Shown here one piece after another: positions 7,374-15,698 of a stretch of DNA of 64,000 bases; position 1 is the stretch's first letter, and every line of letters starts with the position of its first letter. The notes under the pieces were generated by a model. The model was not told the origin of the DNA. It searched no databases and was given only the letters and a program-made list of their open reading frames with translations. Where the stretch lies: assembly GCF_004102025.1 (NCBI RefSeq), contig NZ_CP025228.1, forward strand, positions 3,348,001 to 3,412,000, written 5' to 3'. The position numbers and the translations under genes are program-made. Source of the stretch: Actinomyces qiguomingii. GTDB taxonomy: Bacteria; Actinomycetota; Actinomycetes; Actinomycetales; Actinomycetaceae.

Positions 7374-8642
7374 TCATGGGCGCAGCGCCTCCAAGGGGAA
7401 GGTCAGCGTGCCGTCGGGCAGTGTGGCCGTGAAGCCGGTTCCGGTGATAACAGCCCGGAACGCCGGCGGCGGTGCGTCGATCTGCGCCACCGCCTGCGAA
7501 AGCCGCGCTGCCCCGGCGGAAACCTGACCTCCCCCGAGCTTGACCTCCACCGCGGCCCACGAGCCGTTCGGCATGGTAATCACGGCATCGATCTCATGCC
7601 CGTTCGAGTCACGGTAGCGATGCACGCGACCGCCCGCCGCCTCGGCGTAAACAAGTAGATCGTGGACAACGGCGGACTCGAACAGGAAGCCGAGCGTCTC
7701 AAGGTCGCGAGTCAGGCGCGCAGCGTCGGCCCCCAGGGCGGCAGCGGCCAAGGCCGGATCGGCGAGGTGGTAGGCATTGCTTCGGCGCAGCTTCGCCTTC
7801 GAGCGCAGCGCAGTCGCCCACGGCGGGAGGGCCTCAACCACAAACACACGTTGCAGCAACTCGAGCAGTTTCGCGACGGTGGCCTCAGACGGCGCCGGGA
7901 GCACGCGGGCGACATCTCGGCGCAGCGTTGCCTGCGAGACCTCGCTAGCCGTGGATCGCGCCAGCGCAACCAGCATCTGTTCTACGAGGACGGGCTCGGA
8001 GCGCAGTGTGGCGAGTCTCCCGAGGTCCGTGGTAGCGGTGTCCTGAAGATAGCCGTTCAACGCACGGGTACGCACCTGCGCGTCGGCTGTGCGCAGGGCT
8101 GGGAAGCCCGGCGTGAGCACATTGTTGACTACATCGGCGAGTGGGCTGGTGAGCATTGATGGTGTCGGCTGTGAGCCGGAAAAGAGGTCTTGCAGCCCGA
8201 TGCCTGGAGTTGCCAGTTCGCCGGCCTTCTCCGCCCAGGTCATGGTGCGCTGGCGTATACGGATGAATCGGCTCGCTCCGGTGTGCCTCACCGAGTCAGC
8301 GGTAGGCACAGCCGAACCGGTGAGGATGAAACGCCCAGGCTGATTCGAGAAGTCGACCGCCCGGCGAGCAAGGTTCCAGACCTGCGGGACGGTCTGCCAC
8401 TCAGCAAGCAGCCGTGGCGTCTTGCCCTCGAGCAATATGCGCGGGTCGACGTCCGCGGCGGCCTGTGCCTCGGGAGTGTCGAGCAGAACGTACGATCCGG
8501 CGTGATGTAGGCCGGTCATGGTCTTTCCGCATCCCCGCGGCCCCTCCAACACGATGGCACCGACGGACTCGAGGGTCTTGCTGACCGCCGCATCCACAGC
8601 GCGCGGGAGGTAGGCAATACCCACTTCCTGTGCCGTATCCAT
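7374..8642 (-). CDS. AAA family ATPase with C-terminal DUF4143
   Basis: A 422-residue protein: an N-terminal AAA_14-type P-loop (Walker A GPRGCGKT near residue 34, Walker B-like SYVLLDTPEA, sensor-like FILTGSAVP) and a C-terminal DUF4143 domain with a restriction-endonuclease-like core (HEIDAVI and VEVKLGG, the D and ExK of a PD-(D/E)xK site). These proteins are common and scattered in actinobacteria; their role is unknown. The ATG at 8642 has TATGCT 6 bases upstream, fitting a leaderless transcript. Its upstream region carries five 23-bp repeats. Confidence 0.85.
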   Translation of the reverse strand: MDTAQEVGIAYLPRAVDAAVSKTLESVGAIVLEGPRGCGKTMTGLHHAGSYVLLDTPEAQAAADVDPRILLEGKTPRLLAEWQTVPQVWNLARRAVDFSNQPGRFILTGSAVPTADSVRHTGASRFIRIRQRTMTWAEKAGELATPGIGLQDLFSGSQPTPSMLTSPLADVVNNVLTPGFPALRTADAQVRTRALNGYLQDTATTDLGRLATLRSEPVLVEQMLVALARSTASEVSQATLRRDVARVLPAPSEATVAKLLELLQRVFVVEALPPWATALRSKAKLRRSNAYHLADPALAAAALGADAARLTRDLETLGFLFESAVVHDLLVYAEAAGGRVHRYRDSNGHEIDAVITMPNGSWAAVEVKLGGGQVSAGAARLSQAVAQIDAPPPAFRAVITGTGFTATLPDGTLTFPLEALRP

Positions 8643-8657
8643 GCCTGCAGCATAGCT

Positions 8658-8772
8658 GAAGGTAGGGATTTGCAGGACCCGAAGGTAGGGATCTGCGGGC
8701 ACCGAAGGTAGGGACTTACGGGCGCTGAAAGTATGGATTTACAGGACCCGAAGGTAGGGACTTGCGATCCCT
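8658..8772. repeat. Five 23-bp tandem repeats upstream of the AAA/DUF4143 gene
   Basis: Units beginning GAAGGTAGGGATTTGCAGG (variants GATCTGCGGG, GACTTACGGG, GAAAGTATGGATTTACAGG, GACTTGCGATCC) follow one another with an exact 23-bp period. They end a few bases before the -10-like TATGCT of the minus-strand gene, so they are placed as upstream regulatory or binding repeats. Confidence 0.8.
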
Positions 8773-8867
8773 TCCGCCCGGGGCGTGCAGTTCCGCGCGT
8801 ACTCGCCCTGCCTGTGGCGTCCTCCCCCCGCGCGAGGATGGCGGGACCGATCAAGGAGGATCCCGCC

Positions 8868-9030
8868 ATGTCGGCTCCCGGCGTCCAGCTCTACGCCGTC
8901 CGCGACGCCCTCGCCGCAGACACCTGGAGGGCACCCTCGCCCGCATCGCTGAGATCGGCTACACCCGGGTCGAGGCCTTCGCCTTCGTCGACCAGGCCTG
9001 GCTGCGCGCGCACGGCGTCCGAGGGCGAGC
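8868..9030 (+). pseudogene. Remnant of a sugar isomerase/epimerase gene
   Basis: The ATG at 8868 has a strong AGGAGGA upstream and reads MSAPGVQLYAVRDALAADT, a typical start of sugar phosphate isomerase/epimerase proteins. Near 8925 the frame is lost; in the next frame it continues LEGTLARIAEIGYTRVEAFA followed by FVDQAWLRAHGV, the expected continuation. Homology stops by about 9030, so most of the gene is deleted. It precedes an intact isomerase at 9191. Confidence 0.7.
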
Positions 9031-9190
9031 TCATCCTGGGCCTTCCGCACCGTACGCACAGAAGCGGGGCGCCCGGCCCTGTCGGCACCCGATTCGGCAT
9101 CGGTAGCTTCATGGTCGTCGGGGGGCTCGGGTCGCGCGACGCCGCCGCATCCGCCTCCAGACGACCGTTCGTCTGCGAAGGAGCTTTGTT

Positions 9191-10192
9191 ATGCCGCGTC
9201 CGATCAATCTGTTCACCGGTCAGTGGGTGGATCTGCCGTTCGAGGAGGTGTGCACGCTGGCGGAGCAGTGGGGCTTTGACGGCCTGGAGGTGCCGGTGGC
9301 CGGGGACCACCTGGACGTCTACCGCGCCGCCACCGACGACGCCTACTGCCAGCAGTGGAAGGACACCCTGCAACGCCACAACCTGAGCGTGTACGCCATC
9401 TCCAACCACTCCACCGGCCAGTGCATCTGCGACGACCCCATCGACTTCCGCCACCGCGGCCTGCTGTCCGACCGCGTGTGGGGCGACGGCGACGCCGAGG
9501 GGGTACGCACCCGCGCCGCCGAGGAACTCAAGCTCACCGCCCGCGTGGCCGCCAAGCTCGGCGCCAAGGTCGTCACCGGCTTCACCGGCTCCAAGATCTG
9601 GAAGTACGTGGCCATGTACCCGCCGGTGGGCGCCGACGTGATCGCCGACGGGTATGAGGACTTCGCCCGCCGTTGGAACCCGATCATCGACGTATTCGAC
9701 TCCGAGGGCGTCAAGTTCGCCCTCGAGGTCCACCCCAGCGAGATCGCCTACGACTACTGGACCACCAAGGCCACCCTGGACGCCATCGACAACCGCGAGG
9801 CCTTCGGCATCAACTGGGACCCCTCCCACATGATCTGGCAGCAGATCGACCCGGCCGTCTTCCTCACCGACTTCGCGAGTCGCATCTACCACGTCCACTG
9901 CAAGGACACCAAGACCCACTTCGACGGGCGCAACGGCCGCCTATCCAGTCACCTGCCCTGGGACGACCCCCGGCGCGGCTGGACCTTCGTCTCCGCCGGC
10001 CTGGGCGAGGCCGACCTGGACGGCTACTTCCGCACGCTGAACCAGATCGGCTACGACGGTCCGATCTCGATCGAATGGGAGGACTCCGGCATGGACCGCC
10101 TGCACGGCGCCCCCATGGCCCTGAAGTTCGCGCGCGAGCACGTCTATGACCTGCCCGACGCCGCCTTCGACTCCCACTTCGACAACCGCTGA
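9191..10192 (+). CDS. Sugar phosphate isomerase/epimerase
   Basis: A 333-residue TIM-barrel protein with the metal-binding set of this family: Glu in FALEVHPSE, Asp in NWDPSHM, His in YHVHCKDTK and Glu in ISIEWEDSGMDR. Related enzymes interconvert keto sugars or inositol-derived intermediates; the substrate is not predictable. The start is supported by GAAGGAG about 7 bases before the ATG. It follows a decayed second isomerase and probably belongs to the same carbohydrate region as the ROK genes and the deglycosidase operon, though nothing downstream shares its operon. Confidence 0.85.
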   Translation: MPRPINLFTGQWVDLPFEEVCTLAEQWGFDGLEVPVAGDHLDVYRAATDDAYCQQWKDTLQRHNLSVYAISNHSTGQCICDDPIDFRHRGLLSDRVWGDGDAEGVRTRAAEELKLTARVAAKLGAKVVTGFTGSKIWKYVAMYPPVGADVIADGYEDFARRWNPIIDVFDSEGVKFALEVHPSEIAYDYWTTKATLDAIDNREAFGINWDPSHMIWQQIDPAVFLTDFASRIYHVHCKDTKTHFDGRNGRLSSHLPWDDPRRGWTFVSAGLGEADLDGYFRTLNQIGYDGPISIEWEDSGMDRLHGAPMALKFAREHVYDLPDAAFDSHFDNR

Positions 10193-10343
10193 GCCTCAGG
10201 ACAGTCAGGCGCGCCGTCACTCGCGCTCGCGACGCACCGCGCCGGCGCCTGGCAGCTTCCAGCAGGAAAGTGCGGGGCACCGGTACCTCATACGGATAGC
10301 CCTCCCCATAGTCGGGTGCGGCACCTGCTGCCACCCTGGGAGC

Positions 10344-12311
10344 ATGCGCACCTCACCCGGCGACGACGTTGCCGCCACAGCCGCCTCGCCCGGACGCCGC
10401 AGCACCGAGTTACTGCGCGGCGTGCGCGCCGGCGGACTACTCACCGCCGTGACCGCAGGAGCCTGGGCCTGGTGGCAAACCGCGCAGTATCACGGCGCAT
10501 TCCGACTCTCCGAGAATGTCCGAAACTCTGCTCTCGGTGGCGGACTTCTCCTGGTTGCGGCCGCGTGCTGCGTCTGGTTGCTGATTGCTTCCGCGATGTC
10601 GCAGATACAACGGCGTCATGCACTGATACGCGCGCTCGTGCCGGCAGTACTGTTCGCCGCCGCTTCGCTCCTGTTCGGCTGGATGTGGTGGCGCGAGTCG
10701 CAGGAAATCCAGATGAGCTACCCGGTGCTCGCACAACTCGCCGTCGCCACCGGCGGACTCGCGGTTGCCGCAGACTCAGACCTGCAACTGCGTAGAACCG
10801 GGCCGCACACCACTAAAGCGCCGACACGCGCAGAGCAACGCCCACGCACGACGACTATCGCGACCGGCGCCTCGGCGGGACCTCTCGCCGTCGCCGTCAT
10901 CGCGTTGACCATCCCCTCAATGATGTACACCCCCACATCAGTACAGGTCGCCGCAACCGAACCAGCACCAATACCAGAAACCTTGACCGATGAGGTGCGC
11001 TGGCAACGAGTCATTGAGCACGGCCGCGACGATGACATCGAGGGTGTGATCGCCGGCGCCGCCGGGCCCATAGTCATCACCAAACACGGCGCCATGGGAC
11101 TCGACCCCAACACCGGCGAAACCACCTGGTCCTACACCCGCCCCGCCGACCTAGATTCCATAGGCGGCGATTGCCACACACGCATGGAGGCCAATTGCAA
11201 AGCAATCCTCACCCCGGATCGCACCCGGCTGGTCATGGGTTACGGTTACAACCCTCTGGAAACGGAATTCGTTGTAGTCAACACCTTTACCGGAGAGGTC
11301 ACCTTCGAGCATGCGTACAAGGATCGCTCTGAACTTGAAGAGAACCGCGGTAGGCCCTGGGTCTACCGGTACCCCAGCGTGCAAGCCACCGATCACGTGC
11401 TCGTGGTCGAGCAGGAGGTGCTGTCTCTGACCGACGGCAGCGTTCTGAGCACGCTGCCGGACGAACGCGCACCGCGACCAAGCCTAGGCAATCGCTCCGA
11501 ATGTCCCCGCGACGATTCTCCCCGGTGCGGAGGTTATCTGCCCCCGTCCCGTGCCGGGCACTCGACCCTCATCCTGGGGATCACCTGCTGGAGCCCGGAC
11601 AACGATCCAGAGAATTATGTCGATTATCCCTGGTGCGAAATGGAAGTGGCGCCGGACAGCGACCCCTCGGCAGTGAGCACAGTCAGCGGAATCGTTCCGC
11701 CTACCCATAGGCGCTGGGAAAACGATTCCGTGGTCGTGGACGGGTGGACCGTGCACTACGCCGACCCGGACGCCGCCTATGAGGAACTGAGTCGGCACAA
11801 CCTGATGGAGGAGGCGACCTCTCTCAGTTTCCCTCTGGAGGCCGTTAGCCTGGACGCCCTTGCCGGAGTCGATGATGCCGAGCCCGTCGCCCTCGGTAGC
11901 CTGAACCGCCCCGAACGCTACGAGGGCGCACACACCCTTGCCGTCCTGGGCGCCGCCGGACCGGACGCGCCGGCCACCGTCCAGGCCTGGTTCGACCCTG
12001 CTACTCGGCAGGTTTTCACTCGCGACGACGTCGGCACCCGCCCCTCCGGTCCTGGCTATCTCGACTCTCTGCACCCCACCGGGTCACGCACGGACGACGG
12101 AATTGACCTGCTTCGTCCCGACGACACCGTAGCAATGCACGTGGACTACCCCGATCAGCGGGAGATTCTCGATTACAAGTCCGAGTACACTCCGTACCTC
12201 GTACAGGCTCCCGGAACAGTAGCGATCGTCGACCACTGCAGCATCTGGCGCACAGACACGAATGACCCCGCCCCCACGGGCTATGAAACCGTCATCTACG
12301 GCGTCGGCTGA
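10344..12311 (+). CDS. Membrane-anchored PQQ-like protein, paralogue 1 of 6
   Basis: A 655-residue protein of unknown function. A short cytoplasmic start is followed by STELLRGVRAGGLLTAV and about five membrane helices (residues about 35-215, including WMWWRESQEIQMSYP), then a large extracellular part with repeated motifs: HGAMGLDPNTGETTWSYTRP, LTPDRTRLVMGY, LSLTDGSVLSTLP, HSTLILG, DGWTVHYADPDAAYEEL, PLEAVSLDALAG, QAPGTVAIVD. The GLDPxTGETTWSYTRP segment is typical of PQQ-binding/quinoprotein-like beta-propellers. Paired Cys residues in CPRDDSPRCGG and in WCE suggest disulphides. The ATG at 10344 follows CACCCT at 6 bases, as in four sister genes. It is separated from paralogue 2 by an IS110 array. 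Confidence 0.75.
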   Translation: MRTSPGDDVAATAASPGRRSTELLRGVRAGGLLTAVTAGAWAWWQTAQYHGAFRLSENVRNSALGGGLLLVAAACCVWLLIASAMSQIQRRHALIRALVPAVLFAAASLLFGWMWWRESQEIQMSYPVLAQLAVATGGLAVAADSDLQLRRTGPHTTKAPTRAEQRPRTTTIATGASAGPLAVAVIALTIPSMMYTPTSVQVAATEPAPIPETLTDEVRWQRVIEHGRDDDIEGVIAGAAGPIVITKHGAMGLDPNTGETTWSYTRPADLDSIGGDCHTRMEANCKAILTPDRTRLVMGYGYNPLETEFVVVNTFTGEVTFEHAYKDRSELEENRGRPWVYRYPSVQATDHVLVVEQEVLSLTDGSVLSTLPDERAPRPSLGNRSECPRDDSPRCGGYLPPSRAGHSTLILGITCWSPDNDPENYVDYPWCEMEVAPDSDPSAVSTVSGIVPPTHRRWENDSVVVDGWTVHYADPDAAYEELSRHNLMEEATSLSFPLEAVSLDALAGVDDAEPVALGSLNRPERYEGAHTLAVLGAAGPDAPATVQAWFDPATRQVFTRDDVGTRPSGPGYLDSLHPTGSRTDDGIDLLRPDDTVAMHVDYPDQREILDYKSEYTPYLVQAPGTVAIVDHCSIWRTDTNDPAPTGYETVIYGVG

Positions 12312-12402
12312 TCCAGCACGGCTGCCACAGTTGATCATGAGTCCATCCCACGGCCAAACCTGGTGCCAGCTACGGTTCTTCCGGTCTAAGCGTGTGTTCG
12401 CC

Positions 12403-12500
12403 GAGTTCGGTAGATATAACCAACGAGTTCGGTCGATATGACGATCGAGTTCGGTCGGTATGACGATCGAGTTCGGTCGTTATTACCATCGAGTTCGGTT
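12403..12500. repeat. 22-bp intergenic array R3 (5 units, GAGTTCGG core)
   Basis: GAGTTCGG at 12403, 12425, 12447, 12469 and 12491, an exact 22-bp period. Linkers vary (tagatataacc, tcgatatgacg, tcggtatgacg, tcgttattacc). It continues directly into the composite-element block that the IS110 array interrupts. Confidence 0.85.
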
Positions 12501-12557
12501 GGTGGGGCTGGCGGGGTGGGGGAAGTGTCCAGATTCGGCACGAACGATGTTCCCCCC
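12489..12557 (+). repeat. Composite repeat element, left part, interrupted by IS110
   Basis: The 68 bases from the last array unit to the IS junction are identical to the reverse complement of about 54203-54270, and similar to 51809-51875. Sister copies continue GCCCGACGCCGCTCACC; here the sequence switches after the C-run into GTTACCTTGTTGG, the IS110 left end. The right part of this copy is not found after the IS array. Confidence 0.8.
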
Positions 12558-13146
12558 GTTACCTTGTTGGTGGTTCCGGGAAGTCCGGGGCCGGGCCAGC
12601 CGCTGTGGGCATGATGTCTTGCCCCTGTCGTTTGATGATCCGGGGGGTGTTGTCACCCATGGTGGCGGGCGGGTGGTGATCGCTGATTAGGGGAACGACC
12701 CGCCGCAGCGCGGCGATGTCTTTCGTAACGTGGGTGCGGGGCCGTCTGCCTGACAGGCTGACCCACCAACGCACGAGAGAGGCGCAGGAAAGGTGAACAT
12801 CGAGGATGTGGAGGTCTTCGTCGGTATCGACGTGGGCAAGGCCGAGCACTGGGCCACGGCCCTGACCGACGACGGGAAGAAGATCTTCGACAAGGCCCTA
12901 CCCAACGACGAATCCAGGCTTAGGGACCTGTACGAGCGTCTGGGTGAGCATGGCCGGGTCCTGGTGGCTGTGGATCAGCCGGCAACGATCGGGGCCCTGG
13001 CGGTGGCGGTGGCTCAGGCGATGGGTATCACCGTGGGCTACCTACCCGGCCTGTCCATGCGCAGGATCGCCGACCTGACCCCGGGCAATGCCAAGACCGA
13101 CGCTCGCGATGCGGCGGTGATCGCGGATGCTGCCCGCACCATGCCC
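12557..13146 (+). mobile_element. IS110-type element, copy 1 (3-prime truncated)
   Basis: A 590-bp segment repeated directly as the first 590 bp of copy 2. It holds the left end, the 235-bp non-coding leader and the first about 118 codons of the transposase (from GTG 12793), then joins the left end of copy 2 at ATGCCCC|GTTACC. The right half is absent, so the element cannot move by itself. Confidence 0.9.
12793..13146 (+). pseudogene. IS110 transposase fragment
   Basis: The first 118 residues of the transposase (NIEDVEVFVGIDVGKAEHWA to DAARTMP), identical in sequence to the complete copy. It then reads into the next element's left end and stops after a chimeric tail at 13269. The RuvC-like Asp residues of GIDVGK and TDARDA are present, but the Ser-containing C-terminal domain is lost. 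Confidence 0.9.
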
Positions 13147-13147
13147 C

Positions 13148-13382
13148 GTTACCTTGTTGGTGGTTCCGGGAAGTCCGGGGCCGGGCCAGCCGCTGTGGGC
13201 ATGATGTCTTGCCCCTGTCGTTTGATGATCCGGGGGGTGTTGTCACCCATGGTGGCGGGCGGGTGGTGATCGCTGATTAGGGGAACGACCCGCCGCAGCG
13301 CGGCGATGTCTTTCGTAACGTGGGTGCGGGGCCGTCTGCCTGACAGGCTGACCCACCAACGCACGAGAGAGGCGCAGGAAAG
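13148..13382 (+). ncRNA. Candidate bridge-RNA region of IS110 copy 2
   Basis: A 235-bp non-coding leader conserved between copies 1 and 2 and, with changes, in copy 3. IS110-group elements encode in this position a structured bridge RNA whose loops pair with target and donor DNA. GC-rich stem-capable segments (GTTCCGGGAAGTCCGGGGCC, CCGGGGGGTG) are visible. The RNA ends cannot be set from sequence alone. Confidence 0.5.
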
Positions 13383-14588
13383 GTGAACATCGAGGATGTG
13401 GAGGTCTTCGTCGGTATCGACGTGGGCAAGGCCGAGCACTGGGCCACGGCCCTGACCGACGACGGGAAGAAGATCTTCGACAAGGCCCTACCCAACGACG
13501 AATCCAGGCTTAGGGACCTGTACGAGCGTCTGGGTGAGCATGGCCGGGTCCTGGTGGCTGTGGATCAGCCGGCAACGATCGGGGCCCTGGCGGTGGCGGT
13601 GGCTCAGGCGATGGGTATCACCGTGGGCTACCTACCCGGCCTGTCCATGCGCAGGATCGCCGACCTGACCCCGGGCAATGCCAAGACCGACGCTCGCGAT
13701 GCGGCGGTGATCGCGGATGCTGCCCGCACCATGCCCCACACGCTGCGAGCGATCGACGCCTCGGACAAGGACGCGGCCGCGTTGAGCATGCTCACAGGGT
13801 TTGACCTGGACCTGGCCCGCCAGGTCAATCAGACCGCTAACCGTATCCGGGGCCTGTACACCCAAATCCACCCAGCCCTGGAGACTGTGCTGGGCAAGTG
13901 GCTCGAACACGACCCAATACTGGAGGTGATCGCCGCCTGGCCCACCCCAGCCCACCTGCGCAAGGCCGGCCGGGCGCGGATTGACGCCAAGCTCAAATCC
14001 AAGGGCGCCAAGCGCCATGCCGCCTGGGCAAAAGCCATCACCGACGCCCTGAACAAGCAGACCGTCGTGGTCGCTGGTACCGACGCGGCCGGGGTGGTGC
14101 TGCCACACCTGGCCCGCCAGCTCATCGCCCTACACGCCCAACGCGACGATGTCGCCGCCCAGGTTGAGGCCCTGGTGGAGGCCCACCCTCTTTACCCGGT
14201 CCTGACCTCCATGCCCGGGGTGGGGGTCAGGACCGCCGCCGTCTTCCTGGCAGAGACCGCGGGCAAGACCTTTCCCTCCGGCGCCCACCTGGCCTCCTAC
14301 GCCGGCCTGACACCAGTCACCCGGCGGTCGGGGTCCTCCATACGCGGCGAGTACGTCTCCCACGCGGGCAACAAGCGCCTCAAGAGAGCCATGTTCCTGT
14401 CAGCCTTCGCCTCCCTCAGATCCGACCCCGCATCCCGGGCCTACTACGACCGCAAACGCGCCCAGGGCAAGCGACACAACCAAGCCATACTCGCACTCGC
14501 ACACCGCCGCATACTCACCCTATACGCCATGATCCGAGACGGATCCCTCTACGACCCACCAGCCCAACAACTACCCGCCGCCGCTTGA
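13383..14588 (+). CDS. IS110 family transposase
   Basis: A 401-residue recombinase. The N-terminal RuvC-like DEDD domain has Asp in VGIDVGK, an acidic position in VAVDQPATIGA, and Asp residues in TDARDAAVIADAAR. The C-terminal Tnp domain has SMPGVGVRTAAVFLAE and the catalytic Ser region SGSSIRGEYVSHAGNKRLKR. Together with a bridge RNA it inserts the element at short, sequence-specified targets without terminal inverted repeats. The GTG start has GAGAGG 10 bases upstream. The gene looks intact, unlike those in the flanking copies. Confidence 0.93.
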   Translation: MNIEDVEVFVGIDVGKAEHWATALTDDGKKIFDKALPNDESRLRDLYERLGEHGRVLVAVDQPATIGALAVAVAQAMGITVGYLPGLSMRRIADLTPGNAKTDARDAAVIADAARTMPHTLRAIDASDKDAAALSMLTGFDLDLARQVNQTANRIRGLYTQIHPALETVLGKWLEHDPILEVIAAWPTPAHLRKAGRARIDAKLKSKGAKRHAAWAKAITDALNKQTVVVAGTDAAGVVLPHLARQLIALHAQRDDVAAQVEALVEAHPLYPVLTSMPGVGVRTAAVFLAETAGKTFPSGAHLASYAGLTPVTRRSGSSIRGEYVSHAGNKRLKRAMFLSAFASLRSDPASRAYYDRKRAQGKRHNQAILALAHRRILTLYAMIRDGSLYDPPAQQLPAAA

Positions 14589-14605
14589 CAAACCACATAG
14601 GGGCA

Positions 14606-15066
14606 CGTTACCTTGTTGGTGGTTCCGGGTGGTCCGGGACCGGGCCAGCCGCTGTGGGCATGGGTGTCTTGCCCCTGTCGTTTGATGATCCGGGGGGCGA
14701 AAGTCACCCATGGTGGCGGGCGGATGGTGATCGCTGATTAGGGGAACGGACCGAGGCGCCTTGGCCTTAGAGTCCTTTCGCAGGCGTGGGTGCGGGGCCG
14801 TCTGCCTGACAGGCTGACCCACCAACACACACAAGGATGCGGAAAGGTGAATATCGAGGATGTGGAGGTCTTCGTCGGTATCGGGCGTGGGCAAGGCCGA
14901 GCACTGGGCCACGGCCCTGACCGTCGGCGGGAAGAAGCTGTTCGACAAGGCCCTTCCCAACAGCCAGAGCCGGCTGCGCGAGGTCTATAAGCACCTGGGC
15001 GAGCACGGCCGGGTCCTGGTAGTGGTAGACCAGCCGGCAACGATCGGCGCCCTGGCAGTGGCGGTC
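14606..15066 (+). mobile_element. IS110-type element, copy 3 (diverged, truncated)
   Basis: It starts with the same left end (GTTACCTTGTTGGTGG) directly after copy 2, with several differences in the leader. Homology to the transposase ends near 15066 after GCAGTGGCGGT, where unrelated DNA begins. Confidence 0.85.
14848..15066 (+). pseudogene. IS110 transposase remnant with frameshift
   Basis: GTG at 14848 begins NIEDVEVFVGIG. An extra base in ATCGGGCGTGGGC (intact copy ATCGACGTGGGC) breaks the frame within GIDVGK, and translation then continues as KAEHWATALTVGGKKLFDKA in another frame. The gene is cut after about 73 codons. Confidence 0.85.
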
Positions 15067-15131
15067 AGTCCCAGGCCGTCCAGGCGCAGGAAACTAGCAA
15101 GATCAGGGACAGCGAAGGTAGTCTCGGCCAT
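15067..15131 (-). pseudogene. Possible start of an ISL3-type transposase
   Basis: On the minus strand an ATG at 15131 reads MAETTFAVPDLASFLRLDGL and then ends at the IS110 copy 3 junction. The phrase resembles the opening of actinobacterial ISL3 transposases (xATFAxPDLTTFxRLDxLGL). It is very short, so this is only a suggestion. Bases 15132-15440 hold no gene; 15190-15255 resembles the right half of the 34-kb hairpin element, ending AAACGCGAAACGC. Confidence 0.35.
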
Positions 15132-15445
15132 CTCGAGGTCTCCGTGATCGGTGGTAGTAAGCGACCCCCAGTCATCGGGGACCTCGACCCACATACACCA
15201 CCCCGACACGCGCACCAACGACCACCCCACCACCACACCCCCAAACGCGAAACGCTACCAAACCCTCGTATCCACCCAACAGGGACAAGCCCCATCGGAG
15301 TCTCCCCCGATCAGGTAGGCCGAATGGGTGATGCCCCTCAGTCTCGTCAAGCGCAAACTCCTCCGGGTGGGCACTTTACCGCGGCCCCTCGGACACATTA
15401 ACTCCTCGACACAAAACACCTTTCCCTTCACTAACAAAGGAAAAC

Positions 15446-15629
15446 ATGCACGACCACCGTACGACCGGATATTGCGGATCTGGACAGTGCCTTCGAGGAC
15501 ATCGAAGTCATCGAACTCGACGAAACCATGATCCTCTCCGAGACTGCCGCTTCCTCGGGAATCTCTTCCTATACCAGTTGCTCCTGCTGCGTCTCGACCT
15601 CCTGTTGCTCGACCCACATCGACGCTTGA
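15446..15629 (+). pseudogene. Thiopeptide-like RiPP precursor, out of frame with its start
   Basis: From 15468 a frame without a start codon reads DIADLDSAFEDIEVIELDE, then TMILSETAASSG, then a core ISSYTSCSCCVSTSCCSTHIDA and a stop at 15627-15629. The acidic leader with IELDE...LSETAAS and a Ser/Thr/Cys-rich tail of about 22 residues (6 Cys) is the pattern of thiazolylpeptide-type precursors. The only good start, ATG 15446 with AAAGGA upstream, is in another frame; removing one base near 15467 would join them as MHDHRTT-DIADLD. So it is a frameshifted gene, a sequencing error, or less likely starts at a rare codon such as ATT 15471. An ABC exporter and a dehydratase fragment follow. Confidence 0.6.
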
Positions 15630-15698
15630 TTTTCTTCCTGAGGGGGCGGGAAACCTACCCCCGTCCCCTCCGTAGACTTGCATAAGGGAACATCGACT

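Larger units (their letters stand above)
13147..14605 (+). mobile_element. IS110-type element, copy 2 (apparently complete)
   Basis: About 1.46 kb, from CGTTACCTTGTTGG to CACATAGGGGCA. It has a long 5-prime non-coding leader (about 235 bp), one transposase gene and a short 3-prime end, the layout of the IS110 group, where the bridge RNA is encoded in the left end. There are no terminal inverted repeats, as expected for this family. It is flanked by the truncated copies 1 and 3. Confidence 0.88.

Noticed and set aside
8516..8869. Minus-strand frame with repeated PTFGSCKS phrases
   Set aside because: This is a read-through of the 23-bp upstream repeats of the AAA/DUF4143 gene. The repeats are better explained as non-coding.
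9036..9180. Possible small gene reading RFGIGSFMVVGG before the isomerase at 9191
   Set aside because: No start signal or recognisable continuation; more likely leftover DNA from the decayed isomerase region.
12403..12500. The 22-bp arrays as a CRISPR array
   Set aside because: Conserved cores are only about 9-12 bp, the linkers are about 10 bp and themselves similar, and no cas gene is present.
12460..12690. Short frame reading TIEFGRYYHRVRLVGLAGW
   Set aside because: It is a translation of array R3 and the composite repeat. The same peptide appears at the other repeat copies (51780, 54245 reverse) in gene-free DNA, so it reflects repeat DNA, not a protein family.
15446..15685. The 79-residue open frame starting at ATG 15446
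   Set aside because: Its Leu/Arg-rich product resembles nothing, and the overlapping frame from 15468 has a far more sensible leader-core composition. Only its start region is taken as relevant.
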